The notes: generated by a model from the sequence alone, not told the origin. DNA of 64,000 bases from Alterisphingorhabdus sp051668705 (GCF_051668705.1 NZ_CP196351.1:1922001-1986000), one strand, 5' to 3'. Positions 24,012 to 33,303 are shown, counted from the first letter of the stretch. Program-made: numbers and translations.

Positions 24012-25181
24012 CTAAAACCCGAAATCCTGTTGCACGGGTTTTTGCACCGCCTGTTTATCGGGCGCATCACCATCGTCATCACCCACCAATGAGGCCAGTG
24101 TCAGGCCCAGCAAGCGCACGCCAGCGCGTACCGGGATCAATTGGTCGAGCAGATCATGACCAATAGCGGCAAATTCAGCGCGATCTTGCACAAGGGTTTC
24201 CAGCGAGCGTGACCGCGTGACCTGTTGGAAATCGCTATATTTTGCTTTGAGCGTGACGGTGCGGCCCTGCGCTTCATTGCGCTCTATCCGTTCCCAGACA
24301 ATGCGGACAATCTCATCCAAAGCGGTGTGCAAGGCTTCGGCCTGGTGGATATCTTCGTTGTATGTTCGCTCCCCGCCCACGGATTTTCGCTGGCGATGCG
24401 GTTTGACCGGGCGGTTATCAATACCGCGCGCCGCGTGGTATAAATAGCCAGCAAATTTGCCGAAATGCTCTTGCAAAAAATCCAGCGATTGCGCGCGAAT
24501 ATCTGCCCCTGTCGCAATGCCCAGCGCCGCCATCTTTTCACCAGTGCGCGGGCCGACACCATGGAAACGGCGCACCGCAAGCCCCGCCACAAAATCCAGC
24601 CCCTGTTCCGGGCGAATGACGCACATGCCATCAGGCTTATTCTGGTCAGAGGCTATTTTGGCGATGAATTTGTTATACGATACCCCCGCACTGGCCGTCA
24701 GACCGGTTTCTGCGCGAATATCATCGCGGATCATCTGCGCAATGCTTGTTGCCAGACCAATGCCCTGTTTATCCTGCGTGACATCCAGATAAGCCTCGTC
24801 CAATGATAATGGCTCAACCAGATCTGTATGGCGATGGAAAATCTCGCGTATCTGGCCCGACACTTGTTTGTACACGTCAAAGCGATGTTTCACGAAAATT
24901 AGATCGGGACAGCGCCGCGCTGCAGTGACCGAAGGCATGGCGGACTTTACGCCGAATTTGCGTGCCTCATAGCTGGCTGCAGCAACCACACCGCGCTTTG
25001 ACGATCCGCCCACAGCGACAGGCTTACCCCGTAATTCAGGATGATCGCGCTGTTCGACACTGGCAAAAAAGGCATCCATATCAACATGGATAATCTTGCG
25101 AGCAGAGGGCGCGGCATCATCCTCAATGGCTTCACCATCACCACCATTCGCCAATTCATGATCATTTACCGAGCCTGCCAT
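24012..25181 (-). CDS. dinB: DNA polymerase IV
   Basis: I use ATG 25181 (MAGSVNDHEL); a longer open frame upstream would add non-conserved residues and overlap the divergent transporter promoter. The 389-residue protein has the Pol IV palm motif IIHVDMDAFFASVEQRDHPELRGKPVAVGG with Asp34, and the SLDEAYLDVT motif supplies the remaining acids. The HhH thumb (FHGVGPRTGEKMAALGI) and little finger follow. The C-terminal QDFGF is a good beta-clamp-binding peptide. It performs error-prone or lesion-bypass synthesis. No LexA box is visible in the 65-base divergent gap with the MFS gene. Confidence 0.95.
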   Translation of the reverse strand: MAGSVNDHELANGGDGEAIEDDAAPSARKIIHVDMDAFFASVEQRDHPELRGKPVAVGGSSKRGVVAAASYEARKFGVKSAMPSVTAARRCPDLIFVKHRFDVYKQVSGQIREIFHRHTDLVEPLSLDEAYLDVTQDKQGIGLATSIAQMIRDDIRAETGLTASAGVSYNKFIAKIASDQNKPDGMCVIRPEQGLDFVAGLAVRRFHGVGPRTGEKMAALGIATGADIRAQSLDFLQEHFGKFAGYLYHAARGIDNRPVKPHRQRKSVGGERTYNEDIHQAEALHTALDEIVRIVWERIERNEAQGRTVTLKAKYSDFQQVTRSRSLETLVQDRAEFAAIGHDLLDQLIPVRAGVRLLGLTLASLVGDDDGDAPDKQAVQKPVQQDFGF

Positions 25182-25246
25182 TATTACCAGATATGCCCTG
25201 TATAAATAAATGGCAATTGCTACCATCTGTCCCCATAGGAACCGGC

Positions 25247-26476
25247 ATGCACAAAGATATAACCAAAAGTGCTGGCCCTGGCCCGCGCGAATTTGTCGCA
25301 ATGATGGCAGCAATGATGGCGCTTAATGCACTGGCCATTGATGCCATGCTGCCTGCCTTTCCCGCCATCGGCGCGGCTTTTGATGTGGCACAGGCAAATG
25401 ACCGGCAATATGTCATTTCGGTCTATCTCGCCGCTATGGGCATTGGCTCGCTGGTCTATGGCCCTTTATCAGACCGTTATGGCCGCCGCCCGATATTGTT
25501 TCTTGGTATCGGTATTTATGTCGTTTTCGCACTGCTATGCGCCTTATCGACCAGCTTCCCGATGCTTTTGGCCCTGCGCTTTGCTCAGGGCTTTGGCACT
25601 GCCGCCATTGGCGTGTTGACCACCTCTATTGTGCGTGACCGGTTTGTTGGCGATGAAATGGCCAAAATCATGTCGATGATCTTTATCGTCTTCATGGCCA
25701 TGCCGGTTGTCGCGCCCAGCATAGGCCAGGCCATCTTATATGTGGCGGGGTGGCGCTGGATTTTCGGGGCATTTGCGATTGCCGGCGGCATAGTGATGCT
25801 GTGGGGCTGGATACGCCTGCCGGAAACGCGGGATGCAGACAGCGTCAGACCCATGGCTATTAGCGCTCTGACCAAAACATGGGGACGGGTTATCATCCAC
25901 CGCGCAGCAACGGGCTATGTTTTGGGCAGCGGATTGATCTTCGGGGCGTTGTTCGGTTTCCTCAACAGCTCCCAACAGATTTTTGCAGATGTGTTTGATG
26001 CAGTCGATATCTTTCCCATCGCCTTTGCGGCAGTGGCCATAGGCTTGGCGATTTCCAGCTTCGTTAATTCCCGCATTGTTGAGAGATTTGGCGCACGCCG
26101 CGTTTCGCACAGCGCTTTATTGGCCTTTATCGCGCTCTCACTGGCGCAAATTGCTGCGGCCAGCTTTGCGCCGAGCAATATGCCGCTGTTTCTTTTGCTG
26201 GCCAGTACGAACATGGCCATGATGGGCTTTACCGGCGCAAATTTCTCTTCCATCGCCATGCAGCCTTTTGGCAATGTTGCTGGCTCTGCTTCATCTTTTC
26301 AGACATTTGTGCGCACATTATTGGGGGCCGGTGTCGGGGCGCTGATCGGACAGTTTTTTAATGGCACCGCGATGCCTATGGTCACTGGATTTTTGCTTGC
26401 CGGGTTGGCCGCTTTATTGGCCGTGTCATGGAGCGAACGCGGCATATTGTTTACGCGCCCCAATGCCCCGCAATAA
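25247..26476 (+). CDS. Bcr/CflA-family MFS drug exporter
   Basis: The 409-residue protein starts at ATG 25247, which has AGGA seven bases upstream; a frame extension to 25193 is unlikely. It has twelve predicted spans. The cation-antiporter motif ALAIDAMLPAFPAIG lies in span 1, and the MFS loop GPLSDRYGRRPILFLG follows span 2. FAQGFGTAAIGVLTTSIVRDRF and GSASSFQTFVRTLLGAGVGALIGQFF are typical of the Bcr/CflA group, which exports drugs or sulfonamide-like compounds by proton antiport. It diverges from dinB. Confidence 0.92.
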   Translation: MHKDITKSAGPGPREFVAMMAAMMALNALAIDAMLPAFPAIGAAFDVAQANDRQYVISVYLAAMGIGSLVYGPLSDRYGRRPILFLGIGIYVVFALLCALSTSFPMLLALRFAQGFGTAAIGVLTTSIVRDRFVGDEMAKIMSMIFIVFMAMPVVAPSIGQAILYVAGWRWIFGAFAIAGGIVMLWGWIRLPETRDADSVRPMAISALTKTWGRVIIHRAATGYVLGSGLIFGALFGFLNSSQQIFADVFDAVDIFPIAFAAVAIGLAISSFVNSRIVERFGARRVSHSALLAFIALSLAQIAAASFAPSNMPLFLLLASTNMAMMGFTGANFSSIAMQPFGNVAGSASSFQTFVRTLLGAGVGALIGQFFNGTAMPMVTGFLLAGLAALLAVSWSERGILFTRPNAPQ

Positions 26477-26491
26477 CACAGCGGCACGCGC

Positions 26492-26872
26492 CTAACGCTG
26501 CATCAGCATCGGCCCCATACGCTTGCCACCAAACAGATGCACATGCAGATGCGGCACTTCCTGCCCACCATTTGCGCCAATATTGGCCAATAAGCGATAG
26601 CCTGGTGCAACCAGATCATGCGTGCGGGCAACATGGCCAATGGCGCGCACAAATCCGGCAATCTCTTCAGCATCGGCGCGCGCAGAAAAATCATCCCAGC
26701 TGACATAAGCGCCTTTAGGAATGACCAATATGTGCAGCGGCGCCTGCGGATTGATATCATGAAAGGCGAGCGCAAACTCATCTTCATATACCGTCTTATT
26801 AGGGATTTCCCCGCGCAGGATGGCCGCGAAAATATTGCTGTCATCATAAGGCTGGGTAGCATCAATCGCCAT
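26492..26872 (-). CDS. HIT-family nucleotide phosphoramidase (HinT-like)
   Basis: The 126-residue protein has the histidine triad HLHVHLFGG near residue 109-117, the catalytic signature H-x-H-x-H-x2. The N-terminal NIFAAILRGEIPNKTVYEDE and AFHDINPQAPLHILVIPK blocks are typical of HinT. It hydrolyses adenosine phosphoramidates and related substrates. It lies 24 bases after hisE in the same direction, so it is probably the last gene of the his transcript. Confidence 0.95.
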   Translation of the reverse strand: MAIDATQPYDDSNIFAAILRGEIPNKTVYEDEFALAFHDINPQAPLHILVIPKGAYVSWDDFSARADAEEIAGFVRAIGHVARTHDLVAPGYRLLANIGANGGQEVPHLHVHLFGGKRMGPMLMQR

Positions 26873-26896
26873 ATAGTCTCTCCTGCTTATGCGCTG

Positions 26897-27220
26897 TTAC
26901 TTGCTGGTACGACTGGCTTTTTCTTCCAAGCCGGACACGCCCTCACGCCGCGCCAGTTCATTCAGCACATCCTGCCACTCCAGGCCCATATCGGCCAGCA
27001 AAACCAGCAAGTGAAACACCAGATCAGCCGCTTCGCCGGTCATATTCTCAGCATCATCAGCCGTCGCCGCGATAACAGCTTCTACCGCCTCCTCGCCTAG
27101 CTTTTGCGCCATTTTCTGGCGGCCTTTACTGGTCAGGCTGGCGACATAGCTGGAGGATGGATCAGCGCTGCGCCGCTCGGCTATAATCGCTTCCAACTGG
27201 GTGATAATGTCATTGCTCAT
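26897..27220 (-). CDS. hisE: Phosphoribosyl-ATP pyrophosphatase
   Basis: The 107-residue all-alpha protein of the MazG-like fold catalyses the second step of histidine synthesis, removing pyrophosphate from PR-ATP. The family pattern KMAQKLGEEAVEAVIAA with metal-binding acids is followed by GEAADLVFHLLVLLADMGLEW. Its stop is followed by the HIT gene and its start lies 12 bases after hisF, consistent with the hisBHAFE transcript. Confidence 0.96.
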   Translation of the reverse strand: MSNDIITQLEAIIAERRSADPSSSYVASLTSKGRQKMAQKLGEEAVEAVIAATADDAENMTGEAADLVFHLLVLLADMGLEWQDVLNELARREGVSGLEEKASRTSK

Positions 27221-27232
27221 AGCGTTGGCCCT

Positions 27233-28018
27233 TCATGCAGCACGTGATATTATAGGGGAACGCACTGCACAGCCAGCAGCAGCAAGTGCGGCATGGGCCT
27301 CAGCTATGCTGGCCTCCCCAAAATGGAAAATGGACGCGGCCAAAACCGCACTCGCGCCGCCTTTGACGGCACCTTCAACCAGATGGTCCAAATTACCGAC
27401 GCCGCCACTGGCGATCACTGGCACATCAAAATTTTTCACCATCGCGTCGATCAGTTCCAGATCATAACCGATACGGGTGCCATCACGGTCCATACTGGTG
27501 ACCAGCAATTCGCCCGCACCATTGCGCACCAATGTTTCGGCATGGTCCATCGCATCAATGCCCGTTGGCTTGCGTCCGCCATGGGTGAAGATTTCCCAGC
27601 CGGAGCCATCCGCCCGTGCGCGCGCATCAATAGAGCCAACGATGCACTGGCTGCCAAAGCGGCTAGCAATATCAGCGATCACTTGCGGGTTAGATACGGC
27701 TGCACTGTTCACCGCCACCTTGTCCGCCCCGGCCAATAACAAAGCGCGCGCATCATCTGCACTGCGCACACCGCCGCCAACGGTCAGCGGCATGAAACAA
27801 ACCTCCGCCGTGCGCATAACCACATCAATAATCGTATCACGCGCTTCATGGCTAGCGGTGATATCGAGAAAACACAGCTCATCCGCGCCAGCCGCATCAT
27901 AGGCCTGTGCCTGCTCAACCGGATCACCCGCATCGACCAAATCTATAAAATTCACACCCTTGACCACACGGCCATTGGCCACATCAAGACAGGGAATGAT
28001 ACGCGTGCGAACGGTCAT
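27233..28018 (-). CDS. hisF: Imidazole glycerol phosphate synthase, cyclase subunit
   Basis: The 261-residue (beta/alpha)8 protein begins TVRTRIIPCLDVANGRVVKG with catalytic Asp11. It carries the second catalytic Asp in TSMDRDGTRIGYD near 130 and the phosphate-binding IASGGVGNLDHL segment. With HisH it converts PRFAR and glutamine-derived ammonia to IGP and AICAR. Start and stop abut hisA (28019) and hisE closely. Confidence 0.98.
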   Translation of the reverse strand: MTVRTRIIPCLDVANGRVVKGVNFIDLVDAGDPVEQAQAYDAAGADELCFLDITASHEARDTIIDVVMRTAEVCFMPLTVGGGVRSADDARALLLAGADKVAVNSAAVSNPQVIADIASRFGSQCIVGSIDARARADGSGWEIFTHGGRKPTGIDAMDHAETLVRNGAGELLVTSMDRDGTRIGYDLELIDAMVKNFDVPVIASGGVGNLDHLVEGAVKGGASAVLAASIFHFGEASIAEAHAALAAAGCAVRSPIISRAA

Positions 28019-28744
28019 TTACCTGTTTGCCATCGCTATCGCGGTCGCGAGATCGAGCCGTCCATCATACAGTGCACGGCCAGTGATAACGCCCTCAATC
28101 CCCTCATTCGCGTGGAGTGAGAGCAAGTGGATGTCATCCAGTCCTTTGACCCCGCCACTGGCAATGACCGGAATATCACAGCGCCGCGCAAGCTCCACCG
28201 TCGCATCAATATTACAGCCTTTCAGCAAGCCATCGCGCCCCACATCGGTAAACAGCAAAGAGGCAACGCCCGCATCCTCAAAGCGGCGGGCCATATCATG
28301 CACGGAGATATCCGAGACATCAGCCCAGCCCTCAGTCGCGACAAAACCGTCTCGCGCGTCAACGGCGACAACAATGCCGCCTTCAAATGCGCGTGCCATA
28401 TCGCGGACAAATTCCGGGTCTTTCAATGCCGCCGTACCGATAACAATGCGCGCAACGCCCAGATCAAACCATCCTTCCACCGCCTTGCGATCACGAATGC
28501 CCCCGCCCAGTTGAACATAGCCGGGAAAGGCAGCAATAATGGCTTTCACCGCATCGGCATTGCGCGCTTCACCGGCAAAGGCACCATCCAGATCCACCAC
28601 ATGCAAATGTTCTGCCCCTGCTTCGGCAAACAGCAATGCCTGCGCAGCAGGGTTATCACCATAAACGGTGGCGCGCTCCATATCGCCTTCAGCCAGACGG
28701 ACAACCTCACCGCCTTTTAAGTCAATTGCGGGGAAAACAATCAT
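28019..28744 (-). CDS. hisA: Phosphoribosylformimino-AICAR-phosphate isomerase
   Basis: I choose ATG 28744, which overlaps the hisH stop as ATGA; an in-frame ATG four codons upstream is possible. The 241-residue TIM barrel starts MIVFPAIDLKGGEVVRL, with catalytic Asp in AIDLKGG and the second in FTDVGRDGLLKG. IASGGVKGLDDI binds the second phosphate. It isomerises ProFAR to PRFAR, directly upstream of the HisF step. Confidence 0.97.
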   Translation of the reverse strand: MIVFPAIDLKGGEVVRLAEGDMERATVYGDNPAAQALLFAEAGAEHLHVVDLDGAFAGEARNADAVKAIIAAFPGYVQLGGGIRDRKAVEGWFDLGVARIVIGTAALKDPEFVRDMARAFEGGIVVAVDARDGFVATEGWADVSDISVHDMARRFEDAGVASLLFTDVGRDGLLKGCNIDATVELARRCDIPVIASGGVKGLDDIHLLSLHANEGIEGVITGRALYDGRLDLATAIAMANR

Positions 28745-29358
28745 GTCGGGTTCCATTCAAGAAAGCGGCTCAGCAGATCAAGCCCATAGCTTTGGCTCTT
28801 TTCGGGGTGAAATTGCACGCCAATAATATTGTCTCGGGCAATGGCCGCGGTCAAAGCGCCGCCATGATCCGTCACCGCGGCAACATCGCTTTTGTCGCGC
28901 GCGGCAAAATGATAGCCATGCAGAAAATAGGCTTCACCCGCCACCAGCACCGGATGCTCGGCAACCGGCTCAACATCATTCCAACCCATATGTGGCACCT
29001 TGATATCAGGCGATGGCGCAATGGCGCCGACCGTGCCGCCAATCCAGCCCAGCCCCTTATGCGTGCCATATTCAATTCCGGTATCGGCCAATAGCTGCAT
29101 ACCAACACAAATACCCAAAAAAGGCACGGCATCGCTACGTACGCGCTGTTCCAACGCCGCGATCATGCCGTCAATTGCGGCCAGTCCATTATAACATGCG
29201 GCAAATGCGCCAACGCCGGGCAGTATGATACGGTCAGCCGCCATCACAGCTTTGGGATCAGCGGTCACATCAGGGGCCGCACCCACTGCCCGTAAGGCAT
29301 TGTGGACGGAGCGCAAATTGCCCGCGCCATAATCAATAAGAGCGATGCGTTCGCCCAT
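28741..29358 (-). CDS. hisH: Imidazole glycerol phosphate synthase, glutaminase subunit
   Basis: The 205-residue class I glutamine amidotransferase has the nucleophile Cys in FLGICVGMQLL (about 84) and the His-Glu pair in VQFHPEKSQ near the end. It supplies ammonia to HisF. It sits 8 bases after hisB and overlaps hisA by four bases. Confidence 0.98.
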   Translation of the reverse strand: MGERIALIDYGAGNLRSVHNALRAVGAAPDVTADPKAVMAADRIILPGVGAFAACYNGLAAIDGMIAALEQRVRSDAVPFLGICVGMQLLADTGIEYGTHKGLGWIGGTVGAIAPSPDIKVPHMGWNDVEPVAEHPVLVAGEAYFLHGYHFAARDKSDVAAVTDHGGALTAAIARDNIIGVQFHPEKSQSYGLDLLSRFLEWNPT

Positions 29359-29366
29359 ATGCAGCC

Positions 29367-29954
29367 CTACAGCACGCCCTTGGTGCTGGGTATGGCATTG
29401 CCTTTGCGCGGGTCGATATCGACTGCCTGACGCATTGCGCGGGCAAAACCCTTATAAATACTCTCGGCAATATGGTGGTTATTCTGCCCATATAGCAATT
29501 CGATATGCAGAGTCAGACCCGCCGTTTGCGCAACCGAATGGAACCAATGTTCAATCAGTTCGGTATCCATCTCACCAAGGCGTGGCTGACTGAAAGCGGC
29601 TTTCCACACCAGATAAGGACGCCCGGAAATATCAACGGCAACGCGGCTCAATGTCTCATCCATTGGTGAATAAGCGCTGCCATAGCGCACGATGCCCGCT
29701 TTATCGCCCAATGCCTCCGCTATAGCCTGCCCGATAGCCAGCGCGCTGTCTTCCGTGGTGTGATGCTGGTCAACATGCAAATCGCCTTTGATCTTACACG
29801 TCAGATCAATTAGCGAATGGCGCGAAAACTGCTCCACCATATGGTCCAGAAAGCCGATGCCAGTGCTGACATCATATTGTCCTGTCCCATCCAGATTGAC
29901 GGCAATCTGAATATCGGTTTCCTTGGTGGTGCGGCTGATAGTGGCTGTTCTCAT
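29367..29954 (-). CDS. hisB: Imidazoleglycerol-phosphate dehydratase
   Basis: The 195-residue monofunctional dehydratase shows GIGFLDHMVEQFSRH, the manganese-binding HVDQHHTTEDSALAIG and the repeated half NNHHIAESIYKGFARAMRQA. It lacks the phosphatase domain found in enterobacterial HisB. AGGAGG lies 6 bases before the ATG. It is the first gene of the leftward hisBHAFE set. Confidence 0.98.
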   Translation of the reverse strand: MRTATISRTTKETDIQIAVNLDGTGQYDVSTGIGFLDHMVEQFSRHSLIDLTCKIKGDLHVDQHHTTEDSALAIGQAIAEALGDKAGIVRYGSAYSPMDETLSRVAVDISGRPYLVWKAAFSQPRLGEMDTELIEHWFHSVAQTAGLTLHIELLYGQNNHHIAESIYKGFARAMRQAVDIDPRKGNAIPSTKGVL

Positions 29955-30063
29955 AAGTGCCTCCTATAATTGCGGAGCATTAAGACGCAAGCCTGTAGAG
30001 AGATTATCGGCAATTGACTGCAATCTTCTTGACCCAGCCGCAACTAGAGTTCATTTTTACATT

Positions 30064-30555
30064 ATGAGCGATGATACACCCGATAGCCTGATTCCTTATG
30101 ACGAAATCGTCCAGAACGCTTTACGCGCGGTTATTGGCCGGGTGCTGCGCACTATTGGCCAGGAAGGTCTGCCTGGTGAGCATCATTTTTATATCACGTT
30201 CAAAACCCATGCACCCGGTGTTTCGATACCCAAGCATTTGATGGAGCGTTTTCCTGACGAGATGACCATCGTCCTGCAAAACAAATATTGGGACCTTAAA
30301 GTGGAGGAAGAGCATTTTTCTGTTGGGCTAAGTTTTAACCAAATACCGGCTGATCTGTTCATTCCTTATGCGGCGGTTACGGCATTTGTTGACCCTGCGG
30401 TGGATTTTGGCCTGCAATTTCAGGCTACAGAGGCAGAGAGCGAACCGGAACCCCATGAAGAGGCCGAAAACGACCATCCAGCGCAAAGCAGTGATGATGG
30501 CAAGAACGGCGGCGACTCCAACGTGGTAACGGTGGATTTCGGTCGCAAAAAGTAA
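30064..30555 (+). CDS. sspB: ClpXP adaptor SspB (alphaproteobacterial type)
   Basis: I place the start at ATG 30064 (MSDDTPDSLIPYDEIVQNALRAV), because an upstream open extension to 29923 overlaps hisB and is not family-like. The 163-residue protein has the SspB fold core EHHFYITFKTHAPGVSIP...MTIVLQNKYWDLKVEEEHFSVGLSFNQIPADLFIPYAAVTAFVDP. An acidic linker and a short C-terminal segment ending VTVDFGRKK follow and would dock on ClpX. It delivers ssrA-tagged proteins to ClpXP. Length and divergence fit SspB-alpha. Confidence 0.93.
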   Translation: MSDDTPDSLIPYDEIVQNALRAVIGRVLRTIGQEGLPGEHHFYITFKTHAPGVSIPKHLMERFPDEMTIVLQNKYWDLKVEEEHFSVGLSFNQIPADLFIPYAAVTAFVDPAVDFGLQFQATEAESEPEPHEEAENDHPAQSSDDGKNGGDSNVVTVDFGRKK

Positions 30556-30570
30556 CGGCTGACACTGCCA

Positions 30571-31029
30571 TTGGCACGCAAACCAACATCTTCCAGCCCC
30601 AAATCGGCACCGCCTGAGAAAAAGTCTCGGCCGCAATCTCTTGCAAATGCTGACAATAAGACCGAAGTGAGCGATGCCCCTAAAAAGGACAAACCCTTAT
30701 TATCTGCGGCTAAGGCGGCTCTTAATGACCCGTTACTGCACAGCCTGGTTTCTGGATTGGTAATTTCAGCCGCTCAGAAACAGGGTGCCAAAAATGGTTT
30801 GAGCAACACCGTCATTGCCTTTGCCTCGACACAGCTAGCGCGCAAATCCATGCCGGGCGCTCTTTTGCTTGGAGCAGGGTTTCTGGCAAAAAACTGGTAT
30901 GACAGCCGTAAGGAAAAATCGGCACAGGCTAATGGCGCAGAGACAGATGCGCCTGATACACAGATAGCGGATAACAGCGATGCCGCCCCCGATGCGAAAT
31001 CTTTAGCAAAGGGTCAGGGCAAGACTTGA
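30571..31029 (+). CDS. Hypothetical basic protein with hydrophobic middle
   Basis: The 152-codon frame starts at TTG (30571), because no earlier ATG exists; the initiation site is therefore uncertain and no strong ribosome site is seen. The N-terminal 45 residues are Lys/Ser/Pro-rich and disordered-looking. A central stretch (LLHSLVSGLVISAAQK, then ALLLGAGFLAKNW) is hydrophobic and amphipathic, and the C-terminus is acidic. It lies 15 bases after sspB and before gmk, so co-transcription is likely. I do not recognise the family. Confidence 0.6.
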   Translation: MARKPTSSSPKSAPPEKKSRPQSLANADNKTEVSDAPKKDKPLLSAAKAALNDPLLHSLVSGLVISAAQKQGAKNGLSNTVIAFASTQLARKSMPGALLLGAGFLAKNWYDSRKEKSAQANGAETDAPDTQIADNSDAAPDAKSLAKGQGKT

Positions 31030-31059
31030 CCTCACCATATGGTTGCGGCCAATAGGCTT

Positions 31060-31725
31060 ATGACCAGTAACCCATTATTTAGCGCCATCAATCAGGACGA
31101 GCTACATCGTCGCGGCTTGCTCTTCATCCTGTCATCACCATCGGGCGCAGGCAAATCAACCATCGCCCGTATGATATTGGAAAGTGATGAGGATATCAGC
31201 CTGTCTGTTTCCGTAACAACCCGCCCCCCGCGTGAGGGAGAGCTTGATGGCGTAGACTATCATTTTATAGATGATGCCGAGTTTCAGGCACTTGTTGATG
31301 ACAATGCCTTATTGGAATGGGCCCATGTGTTTGACCATAAATATGGCACCCCGAAATCTGCGATTAAACAGGGCCTGAAAGACGGTAAGGACTTTTTGTT
31401 TGATATTGATTGGCAAGGCACTCAGCAACTTTACCAGCGCGCAGAAGGTGATGTCGTCAGAGTCTTTATCTTGCCCCCGTCCATAGAACAGCTAAATGAA
31501 CGTCTGCGCAAACGCGGAACCGATAGCGAAGAGGTTATCAATCGGCGTATGGCAAAAGCAAAAAGCGAAATCAGCCATTGGGATGGTTATGATTTTGTTG
31601 TCATCAATGATGATGTGGATGCTTGTTTTGATAAGGTCTGCGAGATTTTGCACGCAGAGAGAATGCGCCGTGCACGTCAAACAGGATTGATTGATTTCGT
31701 GCGGGATCTAACTCCGCCAGATTAA
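31060..31725 (+). CDS. gmk: Guanylate kinase
   Basis: The 221-residue protein phosphorylates GMP to GDP. It has the P-loop LSSPSGAGKSTIAR near residue 24, SVTTRPPREGELDGVDYHFI for GMP binding, and the lid region KRGTDSEEVINRRMAKAKSE. Two in-frame ATGs are possible, 31039 and 31060; I choose 31060 because it gives the more family-like N-terminus, but neither has a strong ribosome site. Confidence 0.95.
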   Translation: MTSNPLFSAINQDELHRRGLLFILSSPSGAGKSTIARMILESDEDISLSVSVTTRPPREGELDGVDYHFIDDAEFQALVDDNALLEWAHVFDHKYGTPKSAIKQGLKDGKDFLFDIDWQGTQQLYQRAEGDVVRVFILPPSIEQLNERLRKRGTDSEEVINRRMAKAKSEISHWDGYDFVVINDDVDACFDKVCEILHAERMRRARQTGLIDFVRDLTPPD

Positions 31726-31790
31726 AGCATTTTGTTGAAAACGCATAATGGCGGAGCGACCAAAGACCGCCCTGCCACATATGTTTCCCA

Positions 31791-32483
31791 TTAACCGCCG
31801 AAGATTTTGCCCAAAGCGCCTTTGCCTTTGTCGAGCGGGTTTTTGCGGAAATTGGCTTCTTCGCGGCCGATATAATTAAATATGCCGTCCATTGCCTGAT
31901 CGGTCACGCTATCGGTTATCCCATCTGCACTAATATCGCCGCCGGCAAGCGACGCCACAGGGCCCAATGACTGCAATTTTGACATTTGGTCATACACGCC
32001 CACTTCGGTCAGCGCGGCCGTGATAAGCGGGCGCATCTTGGTGCGCAATTCTGTGCCCGATGTCGAGCGCAGATAATCTGTTGCAGCGGTCTTGCCGCCT
32101 GTCGCAATGCCAACACCGCTCTGCAATGTCAGGCCATCAATGGCCGAGCGGAATATCGGTTTTGCCTCTTGGGCGGCCAGTCCGGCTGCCTTATTGATAT
32201 TTTTGGTAATATCTTTGGTCAGTCCTGCATTGCTGGTGAAGCGCAGGATTTTGCTCGCTTTTCTGAGCGGGCCGGGAAGCAATACACGCACTGCTTTATC
32301 ATCGTAAAAAGCGCCAGGTGCTGACAATTTGTCCAGTGCGGAATCAGACGCGCCTGCAAGCGCACCCTTTACCGAAAACCCTTGCACAAGCGGGGCAGTC
32401 GCAGCGATCGCAACAGGTTGCAAAGCCAAGCCAGATAGCGCCGTAGCGGTCAAAGAAGCAGTAATCAGGGTGCGTATAATCAT
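31791..32483 (-). CDS. DUF4197-family secreted protein
   Basis: The 230-residue protein starts at ATG 32483, with AGAGGA 7 bases upstream. It has a signal peptide (MIIRTLITASLTATALSGLALQPVAIAA) and conserved DUF4197-like blocks: GFSVKGALAGASDSALDKLSAPGAFYDDKAVRVLLPGPLRKA, ATDYLRSTSGTELRTKMRPLI and a C-terminal AMDGIFNYIGREEANFRKNPL. It is probably periplasmic, of unknown function. It converges with gmk. Confidence 0.88.
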   Translation of the reverse strand: MIIRTLITASLTATALSGLALQPVAIAATAPLVQGFSVKGALAGASDSALDKLSAPGAFYDDKAVRVLLPGPLRKASKILRFTSNAGLTKDITKNINKAAGLAAQEAKPIFRSAIDGLTLQSGVGIATGGKTAATDYLRSTSGTELRTKMRPLITAALTEVGVYDQMSKLQSLGPVASLAGGDISADGITDSVTDQAMDGIFNYIGREEANFRKNPLDKGKGALGKIFGG

Positions 32484-32595
32484 AATAGATCCTCTCATTT
32501 CTTGACCTATTATGCACGATTTTCACGAGATTTGCGATCTTTTAGGCGTAAAATCTCTTTCAAAGCGCCAAAAGCAGCGCTTTTATAGCCTCTAA

Positions 32596-33303
32596 TCAGA
32601 TTGCATTTTCTTTCTCAAGCTCTTTCAAAAGCTCTTCAAGCTGATCACTGATAATGGCGTTGCTATCACCGCCGCCAAAAGTGATGGCGCCGCTGGAGAA
32701 GGTGGTGCCAAATGTGTCGGCAACGGTTTTTGTCTGTAATAAACCAGAGGCAAAATCACGCTCCGTCAATGACGGTAAAGGGTGAATGAACGTCCCCCAA
32801 ACCAAGTCTTGCGCAACGGCGTAACGTGCATCAAGGGCGCTATCAAAATTGGCCTGCAATAACCGTAGCAAAGCACCTTCAGGCAAGTCCTCAACGGTAG
32901 AAATAGGGGTCATAATCCGCATACGGCCAGCATTAACGTCCGTGATGACCAGAATCTGTGTATCGTCGATACTCAATTGCCAATTATTGCCATCCCGTGT
33001 GGCGTCTTCATCTACCCGTTCAATAACCTTGGCTATACGTGCCAGACCCTGCTCTGAACGCGCGACGATAGAATCTGCATCAGGCTCTGCTTCGCTTTCC
33101 TGTTCGGCCGGCGCTTCATTCACAGCTTCGTCATCATCAGACGCGTTGGCTTGACCTTCCAGTTCGCGCTGGACATCAGAAAAGTCGTCAAGCGGTGGCT
33201 GCTCATCGTTCTGCTCTTGCATGGCAAATGCGCCGCCGCTCATTGGCAGCGCGAGGCATGATGAAAGAAGTGCAACAGCAATGAGAGAACGGGTTTTGGT
33301 CAT
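32596..33303 (-). CDS. Secreted acidic protein of unknown function
   Basis: The 235-residue protein has a signal peptide (cut near AFA at about 27), an Asp/Glu/Gln/Ala-rich linker (residues 30-80), and a folded C-terminal domain of alternating strands and helices. That domain contains NNWQLSIDDTQILVITDVNAGRMRIMTPI, LLRLLQANFDSALDARYAV and a final EELLKELEKE helix. The domain layout resembles small chaperone-like or YbjN-type folds, but I cannot assign it. It lies in the same direction as the DUF4197 gene, with a gap of 112 bases. Confidence 0.75.
   Translation of the reverse strand: MTKTRSLIAVALLSSCLALPMSGGAFAMQEQNDEQPPLDDFSDVQRELEGQANASDDDEAVNEAPAEQESEAEPDADSIVARSEQGLARIAKVIERVDEDATRDGNNWQLSIDDTQILVITDVNAGRMRIMTPISTVEDLPEGALLRLLQANFDSALDARYAVAQDLVWGTFIHPLPSLTERDFASGLLQTKTVADTFGTTFSSGAITFGGGDSNAIISDQLEELLKELEKENAI

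Noticed and set aside
25182..25246. LexA box for dinB
   Set aside because: Only a single GAAC half is present near 25238; no partner lies at the required 7-base spacing.
31726..31790. Terminator between gmk and the convergent DUF4197 gene
   Set aside because: GGCGG...CCGCC forms only a five-pair stem with a long loop and no T-run.
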